Shown: piece by piece, positions 46,023 to 53,549 of the stretch
How positions within the stretch are numbered: the stretch's first letter is position 1
How the letters are laid out: every line of letters begins with the position of its first letter
DNA from: Clostridia bacterium
GTDB taxonomy: Bacteria; Bacillota; Clostridia; Peptostreptococcales; Anaerovoracaceae
Assembly (NCBI GenBank): GCA_902363595.1
Contig: CABJAP010000002.1
Location: forward strand, 296,379-360,378
DNA length: 64,000 bases
Reading direction: 5' to 3'
Position numbers and translations under genes: made by a program
The notes under the pieces: model-generated
What the model was told of the DNA's origin: nothing
What the model saw: only the letters and a program-made list of their open reading frames with translations
The model's database searches: none

Positions 46023-46679
46023 ATGGCAAACGCAAATTATGAAGCTGTCCTAAAGCTCCTCCTGGAAGCAGTCAATTCGACGTCCAATGCTTCCGGAGTG
46101 CAGCAGGAACCTGACGGGATCCCGGTAGGAGTTTCAAACCGCCATCTCCACCTTTCCCAGGCAGATCTGGATGCCCTTTTCGGAGCCGGCTATCAGCTGA
46201 CGCCGATCAAGGATCTGTCTCAGCCCGGACAGTTTGCCTGTAAGGAGACCGTAACCATCGCCGGCCCCAAAGGGGCGATTGAAAAGGTTCGGGTCCTGGG
46301 ACCTGTCCGCAGCAAGACACAGGTCGAGATTTTGACAGGAGACGGTTTTAAACTGGGCGTTACTGCTCCGGCCAGACTGTCGGGAGACCTGGCAGGAACA
46401 CCGGGGATCACGATTATCGGTCCCAAAGGATCGGTTCAGACCAGGGAAGGTCTGATTGTCGCTCAAAGGCACATTCATATGACACCGCAGGATGCCGCCT
46501 GCTACGGCGTGCATGACGGCCAGATCGTGGATATCCAGATTGAAGGTCCGCGAGGGGGAAGTTACAGCAATGTCGCCATAAGGGCAAACGACGCATCGGC
46601 TCTGGAATGTCACGTTGACACGGAAGAAGCCAATGCGATGAATCTCAATTCGTTATCAAAAGTTAAAATTCATAAATAA
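46023..46679 (+). CDS. pduL: PduL-type phosphotransacylase
   Basis: PduL turns acetyl-CoA into acetyl phosphate, regenerating CoA inside the BMC. The 218-residue protein has two related beta-barrel halves with zinc-binding HxH motifs (SNRHLHLS and AQRHIHM). Its first about 20 residues (YEAVLKLLLEAVNS) form an amphipathic targeting helix followed by a Ser/Gln-rich linker. It sits 3 bp after the aldehyde dehydrogenase gene. Confidence 0.93.
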   Translation: MANANYEAVLKLLLEAVNSTSNASGVQQEPDGIPVGVSNRHLHLSQADLDALFGAGYQLTPIKDLSQPGQFACKETVTIAGPKGAIEKVRVLGPVRSKTQVEILTGDGFKLGVTAPARLSGDLAGTPGITIIGPKGSVQTREGLIVAQRHIHMTPQDAACYGVHDGQIVDIQIEGPRGGSYSNVAIRANDASALECHVDTEEANAMNLNSLSKVKIHK

Positions 46680-46709
46680 AACCATAAAATTTTTTAGGAG
46701 GAAAAAAAG

Positions 46710-47000
46710 ATGACTAAGTATGATGCATTAGGAATGATCGAAACGAAAGGTTTAGTAGGTTCCATCGAGGCTGCGGATGCCATGGTAAAGGCTGCAAACG
46801 TTTACCTGATCGGTAAAGAACATGTTGGCGGCGGACTGGTAACAGTAATGGTAAGAGGAGATGTGGGCGCTGTTAAAGCTGCTACAGATGCAGGCGCTGC
46901 TGCTGCTCAGAGAGTAGGCGAACTGATCTCTGTACACGTAATTCCTCGCCCTCACGCAGAAGTTGAAGACATTCTGCCTGCAAAGAAGGAAGCAAAATAA
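46710..47000 (+). CDS. Canonical hexameric shell protein BMC-H (PduA/EutM type)
   Basis: The 96-residue protein is a typical PduA/EutM tile: [26 protein letters not shown], a central GGG pore loop (VGGGLVTV) and [14 protein letters not shown] near the end. It is probably the major shell facet protein. It has a strong aggagg ribosome site. It is followed by a stem-loop before the CO-dehydrogenase-like gene. Confidence 0.96.
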   Translation: MTKYDALGMIETKGLVGSIEAADAMVKAANVYLIGKEHVGGGLVTVMVRGDVGAVKAATDAGAAAAQRVGELISVHVIPRPHAEVEDILPAKKEAK

Positions 47001-47056
47001 GGGAGGGCTTTCCTGACACTCCTATATAAATAGGAAAGAAACCCAAAGAAAAAGTG

Positions 47057-47093
47057 CGGGAGGTGGATATCATGTCCGCCTCCCCATTTTAAA
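47057..47093 (+). terminator. Hairpin between the shell gene and the CO-dehydrogenase-like gene
   Basis: A strong stem, GGGAGGTGGA / TCCGCCTCCC (one G-T pair), followed only by ATTTT. It may be a partial terminator, so the downstream genes may be transcribed less or separately. Confidence 0.5.
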
Positions 47094-47238
47094 TTCTGCA
47101 TAGGGCGGGGTGCTGTATGTTGAGAACTATGCGGATTGCTGTTTCAAGTTGATGAAAGCGGGTCAATTTGCAACATCAATCACCATACTTTGCCTTTTGC
47201 GGCAGGCCGCGGGCATTTTACTAAAGGGAGGATTTTTT

Positions 47239-49245
47239 ATGGCAGATAAGCGAGCAATATGTCCGGATGCAGATCCGGTTCTGGAACAATTTATTGAAGG
47301 GTTAGATGTGGAAACATCTCATCATAGAATGATACAGCAAGAAAATAAATGCGGATACGGGCTTTCCGGCGTTTGCTGCCGTCTCTGTTCCAACGGGCCC
47401 TGCCGTATTTCACCTGCCAGGTCCAAAGGCGTGTGCGGCGCTGATGCGGATACCATTGCGGTCAGAAATTTTCTCCGCTCTGTGGCTGCCGGTTCCGGCT
47501 GCTATATTCACGTTGTGGAAAACGCGGCCAGGCAGTTGAAGCAGACGGCAAAAGACCGGGCGGAGCTGAAAGGTATCGGGGCCCTGGACCGGCTCTGCAA
47601 ACTGTTGAATATCAGCGGATTCAGCGATTGGGATCGGGCGGCCAAGGCAGCCGATGCGGTTCTTTCGGATTTGAGGCGGCCCGTGGACGAGCAGATGGAG
47701 CTGGTGGAAAAGATCGCTTATCCCATGCGGACCCAGCTTTGGAAAGAGACCGGACTCATGCCGGGAGGGGCCAAAGATGAAATTTTTAATGCCCTTGTTA
47801 AGACTTCCACCAACCTCAACTCCGATCCCACGGATATGCTGCTCCAATGTCTGCGGCTGGGGATTTCCACAGGCGTATACGGACTGGTTCTGACCAACCT
47901 GATCAACGATGTTTTGATGGGCGAAGGGGAGATTGGCTTTGAGCCGGTGGGTCTTCAGGTTGTGGACCCGGAGTGCATCAATATTATGATTACCGGCCAT
48001 CAGCATGCCTTCTTCGGTCACTTACAGGAGTATCTGGCTTCGGAAAAGGTCAGGGCCCTGGCGGAGCAGGCGGGCGCTAAGGCTGTCAAAATCGTGGGAT
48101 GCACCTGCGTGGGCCAGGATTTCCAACTGCGCAAGGCAGCCGGTACCGACGCATTCTGCGGCCATGCCGGAAACAACTATACCAGCGAAGCGGTTCTGGC
48201 CGGAGGCTGCATTGATTTGGTACTCTCCGAATTCAACTGTACGATCCCTGGGATCGAGCCCATCTGCCAGGAGCTGGGAATTCCCCAGATCTGTCTCGAT
48301 GATGTGGCTAAGAAGGCTAACGCTGAATATCTACCGTATCATTATCAGGAGCGGGAACAAATCAGCCAGACTGTGGTGGAAAAAGCAGTTGAATCCTTCC
48401 GCAAGCGGAAGGTCAGCGTGCCGGGCGATGTGCAAAGTCTGTTTGTGCAGCTTTCCGATGCTCTGGGCAAGATGGCCGCGGATTCTGAGGAAGCCCGGGC
48501 ACTGGATTCCGTCCTGGCCCAGGCGGCCGCAAAGCAGGACTGGGGAGAGAGAAAGAACCCCATGGTTTCCCATGGATATTCCAATGCCATCACCGGCGTT
48601 ACGGAAGTGACTTTGAAAAAATTCCTCGGCGGAAGCTACGCGCCGCTCATCGATCTGATCAAGCAGGGTAAGATTAAGGGCATCGCCGGAGTCGTGGGCT
48701 GTTCCAACCTGCGGGCCAAAGGCCACGATGTCTTTACGGTGGAGCTGACAAAAGAGTTGATTAAAAAGGATATTCTGGTGCTGTCGGCGGGCTGTACCTG
48801 CGGAGGTTTGGAGAACTGCGGACTGATGAGCCCTGAGGCTGCGGCTCTTGCGGGGGACAGCCTGAGAGAGGTCTGCCAGTCCCTGGGAATTCCGCCGGTT
48901 CTCAATTTCGGCCCATGCCTGGCCATTGGCCGTATGGAACTGGTGGCAGGAGAAATCGCGGAGGCGCTGGGAATCGATATCCCACAGCTGCCCATCGTAA
49001 TTTCCGCGCCCCAGTGGCTGGAAGAGCAGGCATTGGCCGACGGAGCATTCGCGCTGGCTCTTGGCTTTACGGTACATCTTGGCCTGGCGCCTTTTGTGAC
49101 CGGAAGCCCGATCGCGCTGGATGTTTTAACCAGGCAGATGGAGGAGATTACCGGCGGCCGCCTGATGGTGGACACGGATGTGTCTTCTTCTGCGGAAGCG
49201 CTGGAAGCGGTCATTTTGGAAAAGCGCAATGGCTTGGGACTGTAG
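47239..49245 (+). CDS. CO-dehydrogenase (CooS)-like protein lacking key catalytic residues
   Basis: The 668-residue protein aligns end to end with monofunctional Ni-Fe CO dehydrogenases. Cluster D and B cysteines are conserved (C38, C46, C47, C50, C55, C66). So are the C-cluster ligands: H254, C290, C334, C488, C519 and C560 match H261, C295, C333, C446, C476 and C526 of Carboxydothermus CODH-II. However the catalytic Lys563 is Gln597, and the proton-channel His93, His96, His99 and His102 are Tyr89, Val92, Asn95 and Arg98. CO oxidation by the known mechanism is doubtful. The ATG at 47239 has gggagg upstream; a longer frame has no support. Confidence 0.88.
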   Translation: MADKRAICPDADPVLEQFIEGLDVETSHHRMIQQENKCGYGLSGVCCRLCSNGPCRISPARSKGVCGADADTIAVRNFLRSVAAGSGCYIHVVENAARQLKQTAKDRAELKGIGALDRLCKLLNISGFSDWDRAAKAADAVLSDLRRPVDEQMELVEKIAYPMRTQLWKETGLMPGGAKDEIFNALVKTSTNLNSDPTDMLLQCLRLGISTGVYGLVLTNLINDVLMGEGEIGFEPVGLQVVDPECINIMITGHQHAFFGHLQEYLASEKVRALAEQAGAKAVKIVGCTCVGQDFQLRKAAGTDAFCGHAGNNYTSEAVLAGGCIDLVLSEFNCTIPGIEPICQELGIPQICLDDVAKKANAEYLPYHYQEREQISQTVVEKAVESFRKRKVSVPGDVQSLFVQLSDALGKMAADSEEARALDSVLAQAAAKQDWGERKNPMVSHGYSNAITGVTEVTLKKFLGGSYAPLIDLIKQGKIKGIAGVVGCSNLRAKGHDVFTVELTKELIKKDILVLSAGCTCGGLENCGLMSPEAAALAGDSLREVCQSLGIPPVLNFGPCLAIGRMELVAGEIAEALGIDIPQLPIVISAPQWLEEQALADGAFALALGFTVHLGLAPFVTGSPIALDVLTRQMEEITGGRLMVDTDVSSSAEALEAVILEKRNGLGL

Positions 49246-49261
49246 ATGTGAGGAGGAGATC

Positions 49262-50614
49262 ATGACCATGAATTCATATGATCGCTGCGTCGCAGTAGCG
49301 GAGGATAATCCGGCCATCGTTAAGGATAAGGATTTATGCGTGGAATGCGGCCACTGTCTGGCTGTGTGCCAGGAAGAGATCGGCGTGGCCGGACGGACTC
49401 AGGCCCTGGGGGCCGGTGGGGAGGCGGAGCTTTCCTGTATCAACTGCGGCCAGTGCAGCGCTGCCTGCCCCGAATCGGCCATTACCCTCCGTTCGGAGAT
49501 CGATCTGGTCCGTACAGCGATTGGGGATCCGGAAAAAGTTGTCGTTTTTTCCACATCGCCCTCTGTGCGGGTAGGCCTGGGGGACGCGTTTCTGGATAAA
49601 GCCGGCACCTGGGCGGAAGGTAAAATGGTGGCTGCCTTGAAGGCTCTGGGCGCTGACTATGTGTTCGATGTGACCTTTTCCGCTGACCTGACCATTATTG
49701 AGGAAGGCTGCGAGCTGCTCAGCCGTCTGCTTTCGGGAAGCGGGCCGCTGCCCCAGTTTACCAGCTGCTGTCCGGCCTGGGTAAAATATGTGGAAACCTA
49801 TCATCCCCAGCGGATCGCCAATTTATCCACGGCCAAGAGCCCTATCGGTATGCAGGGTGCGACGATCAAGACTTATTTTGCCGGGAAGGCCGGCATCGAT
49901 CCGGCCAAGCTGGTGACAGTCAATGTGACGCCCTGCACTGCGAAAAAGGCGGAGATTCGCAGATCGGAGCTGGCGGATGCGGGAAATCTTGTAGGCCGCA
50001 GCGATATGCGGGATAACGATTATGTGATCACCACCAAAGAGCTGGCCCAGTGGATGAAGGAAGAACATATCGTATTTGAGGAGCTTGCCGATGCTGAGTT
50101 TGATTCTATTCTGGGCAAAGGAAGCGGCGCGGGGGTTATTTTCGGAAATACCGGCGGCGTGATGGAAGCGGCTCTGCGCATGGCGTTTCAGAGCTTGACC
50201 GGCCAGCCTCCTGCTAATGATCTGCTGGATTTTGAACCAGTCCGCGGCCTTACGGGGGTGAAAAAAGCTGCAGTGGAGCTTGCTGGAAAACAAATTAATG
50301 TGGCGGTTGTCTACGGCACTGCCAATGCGGAAAAATTCCTGGCCGGGGACATTTCGGACTATCATTTTGTGGAAGTTATGACCTGCCCCGGCGGCTGCAT
50401 CAGCGGTGCAGGACAGCCCCAGATGCACTGCGTGCCGGTTGTGGATGATATCAGAAGGAGCAGGATCAGCAGCATGTATGCAGAGGATGCCAGGATGTCT
50501 CTGCGAAATTCCATCGATAATCCCCAGGTAGCACAGGTTTATCGGGAATTTTACGGGGAGCCTCTGGGTCCGCTGGCCGAAAAGCTGCTGCATACATCCT
50601 ATCGGAGCCGGTAG
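49262..50614 (+). CDS. [FeFe] hydrogenase with ferredoxin domain
   Basis: The 450-residue protein has two N-terminal [4Fe-4S] motifs (CVECGHCLAVCQ and CINCGQCSAACP). The H-cluster signatures are TSCCPAW (L1), TPCTAKKAE (L2) and MTCPGGCISGAGQP (L3). The usual L2 begins MPC; Thr in place of Met is a trait I associate with group B enzymes. No NADH-binding partner subunits are encoded. It follows the CO-dehydrogenase-like gene by 16 bp, so the two probably exchange electrons. It has no obvious BMC targeting peptide. Confidence 0.9.
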   Translation: MTMNSYDRCVAVAEDNPAIVKDKDLCVECGHCLAVCQEEIGVAGRTQALGAGGEAELSCINCGQCSAACPESAITLRSEIDLVRTAIGDPEKVVVFSTSPSVRVGLGDAFLDKAGTWAEGKMVAALKALGADYVFDVTFSADLTIIEEGCELLSRLLSGSGPLPQFTSCCPAWVKYVETYHPQRIANLSTAKSPIGMQGATIKTYFAGKAGIDPAKLVTVNVTPCTAKKAEIRRSELADAGNLVGRSDMRDNDYVITTKELAQWMKEEHIVFEELADAEFDSILGKGSGAGVIFGNTGGVMEAALRMAFQSLTGQPPANDLLDFEPVRGLTGVKKAAVELAGKQINVAVVYGTANAEKFLAGDISDYHFVEVMTCPGGCISGAGQPQMHCVPVVDDIRRSRISSMYAEDARMSLRNSIDNPQVAQVYREFYGEPLGPLAEKLLHTSYRSR

Positions 50615-50632
50615 GTATATGGGAGGAAGTTT

Positions 50633-50956
50633 ATGTACAACCTATTTTTAGCCATTGCCATCGGCGGCGAGCTGATTGGAACTACTTTTTTAAAATATAC
50701 GGAAGGCTTTACCAAGCTGTGGCCGTCCCTGATTACGATTGCGTCCTACGGCATCTGTTTTTATTGCTTTGCGCGGGCCCTGGAGCATATCAATCTCAGC
50801 TTTGCCTATGCGATTTGGTCCGGACTGGGAATCGTGGTGGCCACGCTGGTTTCCGTGTTTCTGTTCAAGCAGGCTATTACTCCGGCAGGGATTTTCGGGA
50901 TTATTTTGATTTTAATCGGCGTCGTTGTTCTAAACTTATTCGGGACGCCCCACTAA
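50633..50956 (+). CDS. Small multidrug resistance (SMR/EmrE) family transporter
   Basis: The 107-residue protein has four membrane helices and the essential membrane-embedded Glu13 in [16 protein letters not shown], equal to EmrE Glu14. SMR proteins exchange protons for quaternary cations. They recur in choline-degrading gene clusters, where export of trimethylamine or handling of choline is a reasonable guess. Confidence 0.93.
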   Translation: MYNLFLAIAIGGELIGTTFLKYTEGFTKLWPSLITIASYGICFYCFARALEHINLSFAYAIWSGLGIVVATLVSVFLFKQAITPAGIFGIILILIGVVVLNLFGTPH

Positions 50957-50975
50957 AGAAGAAGGGAATTTTGTA

Positions 50976-52103
50976 ATGAAAGAATTCAGTATTAGTACCA
51001 ATGTGTTTTTCGGCGAGAATTCTCTCGGCCGGTTGGATGAGATAAAGGATAAGCGTGTGCTCATCGTCTGCGACAGCTTTATAGAGCAGTCGGGCATGGT
51101 GGACAAGATTAAGTCGCACCTGGATTCCTGCTCCGTCTCTGTGTTCAGCGATATTATTCCCGATCCGCCGGTGGAAGTGGTGGCGGAAGGGATCAAGTGT
51201 CTGGCGGAGTGCAAGGCTGAGGTTATGATCGCAGTGGGCGGCGGTTCCTCCATCGATGCGGCCAAGGCTATTCGGGAGCTGTCCAGACAGATGAAGTATG
51301 TGGATGTGGAAGAGTGCTATGCCATACCGACTACCAGCGGCACCGGCTCGGAAGTGACCAAGTTTTCTGTGATTACCAATGCGGAGGAAGGGATTAAGTA
51401 TCCTCTTGTGAGCCAGTCCCTTCAGCCTATGGTGGCGATTTTGGATCCGGAGCTGGTGAAAACTGTGCCGCCGGCCATTACAGCCGATACGGGTCTGGAT
51501 GCTCTGACTCATGCGCTGGAAGCCTATGTTTCCACAGAGGCTACGGATTTTACCGATGCGCTGGCGGAAAAGGCGACGACTTTGCTGTTCCGCTTCCTGC
51601 CCCAGGCATATAAAGACGGCAATGATCTTGTCGCCAGAGAAAAGGTTCATAATGCAGCCTGCCTTGCGGGCATGGCCTTTAACACAGCCGGCCTGGGGAT
51701 CTGCCACAGTCTGGCTCATGCGGTGGGCGGCAAGTTTCATATTTCCCACGGCCGCAGCAATGCCATGATTTTGCCCCATGTGTTGGCGTTTAACGCGAAC
51801 TTGGAGTCGGGGGAGATAACGCTGGCGGCCAGGAAATATCAACGGATGGCCAAACTGATCGGGCTGCCTTATGCCAATACGGCAGTGGCGGTAAACAGCT
51901 TGATCCGCCGGATCCGGGAGATGGAGGCTACTTTCGGCATTCCTTCTACTCTGAAAAAGCTGGATGTGGATCCGGATGCAGTTTGTGCTTTAAAGGATGA
52001 GATGGTTGAGGCCGCTTTGGCGGACACCTGCACAACGACCAATCCCCGGCAGGCAACCGGGGCGGATTTGGAAAACCTGCTGGCGCAGGTGACGCCCTTT
52101 TAG
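50976..52103 (+). CDS. Iron-containing alcohol dehydrogenase
   Basis: The 375-residue protein has the NAD-binding [11 protein letters not shown] motif (residues about 88-98) and the metal-binding His motif [21 protein letters not shown] (in part) near residue 250. In BMC loci this class reduces acetaldehyde to ethanol and regenerates NAD+. It lacks any terminal targeting helix. It is the last BMC-locus gene, 20 bp after the SMR gene. Confidence 0.92.
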   Translation: MKEFSISTNVFFGENSLGRLDEIKDKRVLIVCDSFIEQSGMVDKIKSHLDSCSVSVFSDIIPDPPVEVVAEGIKCLAECKAEVMIAVGGGSSIDAAKAIRELSRQMKYVDVEECYAIPTTSGTGSEVTKFSVITNAEEGIKYPLVSQSLQPMVAILDPELVKTVPPAITADTGLDALTHALEAYVSTEATDFTDALAEKATTLLFRFLPQAYKDGNDLVAREKVHNAACLAGMAFNTAGLGICHSLAHAVGGKFHISHGRSNAMILPHVLAFNANLESGEITLAARKYQRMAKLIGLPYANTAVAVNSLIRRIREMEATFGIPSTLKKLDVDPDAVCALKDEMVEAALADTCTTTNPRQATGADLENLLAQVTPF

Positions 52104-52251
52104 GCCGCCGGGGCTTAGCTGGGAGCCGGGGCCCGGCGGGCCGGCCTGATTTTGCCAGGGGCCGGCGGCCCTGGTTGGCTTTACCTGCTCGAGTTGGCCT
52201 TGTTAGGGTCCAGCTTCGCCTGGGCTCAGTTTTGCCCGGGGAAAAAACTTT
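52104..52251. other. GC-rich gene-free stretch after the BMC locus
   Basis: It holds GC-rich palindromes (near 52131-52146 and 52155-52172) but no gene. A similar GC-rich stretch precedes repeat copy 1. Confidence 0.4.
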
Positions 52252-52501
52252 TTTTGCCGAATCCTATTCGAAATGCCCTGTTTTGGAAGCAATGTCCATA
52301 GAAAAACAGGGCATTTTGCTGTTTTTGAACCACGGCGGTTCGAAGGATGCTATTTACTTGCTGCAAATAGCCACGAGCGAGCAATTTGTATGCGGTTAGT
52401 TGCAAATAACAACCGGGATGAACCGGCCTGAAGCGAAATTTCGCATGATTTTCTATGGACTTTGACTGCGAAAAGGCCGGTTTCGAATAGAAATGGCGAA
52501 A
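52252..52501 (+). repeat. MITE-like structured repeat, copy 2
   Basis: This is the second copy of the element at 18219-18458, in the same orientation. Its inverted ends are CTATTCGAAA (52264-52273) and TTTCGAATAG (52481-52490). The inner stem AAATGCCCTGTTTT / AAAACAGGGCATTT (52271-52316) differs from copy 1 by changes that keep pairing. The following hairpin has a different sequence (GAACC / GGTTC) at the same place. Confidence 0.75.
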
Positions 52502-52584
52502 ATTTTTGATTTTGGGGCGTCGGGGGAGCCAGGGCCGCCTAAAGCGCCCCGGCATCTTTATTTGTAAAGCGCCCCGGCACCCCT

Positions 52585-53400
52585 TCACCGAGTCAGCAGC
52601 CGGGAAGTAACGACGTCCTGGATTTCCCGCATAGTCAGCGGATTCTGGAGGTCCTCGAAAGTCATGATAAAATTGGTGCCGGTGCGGATGCCGGCTTGGC
52701 GATAATCCATGATTTTAGCTCCTGCGCTGAGAAGATAATCCGGCTGATCCATTTTTCCGAAATGCTCCCAATAAAAGATTTCCCGGTTCAGCGGGTGCAG
52801 CAGGGTGAAATCGGGGGCGTAAGATTTTCCGTTTATGATCAAGACCTGTTCGTAGCGAAAAGGCACCCCATATAAGGTTAACGTGTCCGCGATCATGGAT
52901 TCCGATTTGGAGCGGACCAGCAGACCGGTGGATGTTTCGTGGATCAGGCCCTCCGGATGTCCTGCGTATTGGGTATAGGACTTTTTGGCCCATCGCCTCA
53001 AGTCCGGTTCAGCCGGCAGCTATAAACCGGGATCCTTTTGAATATCCTGATAGGCGGACGTGAGCTGGGTACAAATACGCCCAGGATCATAAAGAACAAA
53101 TTTGGCGATTGCCTGCTCCAAGGCTGAAATATCGGTTTTCAGCACAGACAGGCTTTTTTGTAGAAAACGCCGCCGCTGCAATTTTTTCAGCAGCCTTTGA
53201 TCGTATTTGCTGTCCGGATTTAAATAACGCTTTTGCTTTTTCCCGTCAGCACTATAGTTGTGATAATAATATTGCTTTGAACTCTGTATTGAAACCGACA
53301 AACTGCCCGGCGGCAGAGAAAGTATTTCCTTTTCAAATGACTCGGCCAGGCTGCGCATATGTTCCAGACTCTTTATCATTTCCTCATAAACTTTAATCAT
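52585..53400 (-). pseudogene. PD-(D/E)XK-like nuclease-fold protein interrupted by an in-frame amber codon
   Basis: Two reading frames in the same phase are separated by a single TAG (53020-53022). The first part (MIKVYEEMIKSLEHM..., about 126 residues, with YYYHNY and a Lys/Arg-rich helix) and the second part (about 138 residues, with RSKSESMIADTLTLYGVPFRYE, PDFTLLHP and WEHFGKMD) together match a single family of about 270-290 residues known in Clostridia. The second half contains the nuclease-like acidic motif. The start at 53400 follows gaggagct. Amber readthrough is possible, but TAG is an ordinary stop elsewhere here, so a decayed gene is likelier. Confidence 0.75.
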
Positions 53401-53509
53401 AGCTCCTCCAATATATTTTACATATATTGTAAGTTTACGACGCCGCGCAGTCAAGTGAAATATGTAAAAAAATCCCATAATAACTATATCCAAAGGCCCG
53501 TATACATGA

Positions 53510-53515
53510 TATAAT
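53510..53515 (+). promoter_or_regulatory. Possible -10 element for the metalloprotease gene
   Basis: A perfect TATAAT lies 35 bp before the start at 53550. No good -35 box is at the expected distance. Confidence 0.35.
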
Positions 53516-53549
53516 AAAAGCAATTATGAACCAGGGAAGGGACAATAAG

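Noticed and set aside
47110..47238. Extended N-terminus of the CO-dehydrogenase-like protein
   Set aside because: The alignment to known enzymes begins at about 47239, where a strong ribosome site lies; the extension has none.
53020..53022. Amber codon as pyrrolysine in a trimethylamine-producing organism
   Set aside because: Several ordinary genes in the window end in TAG, and no pyl genes are seen; treated as pseudogene or readthrough instead.
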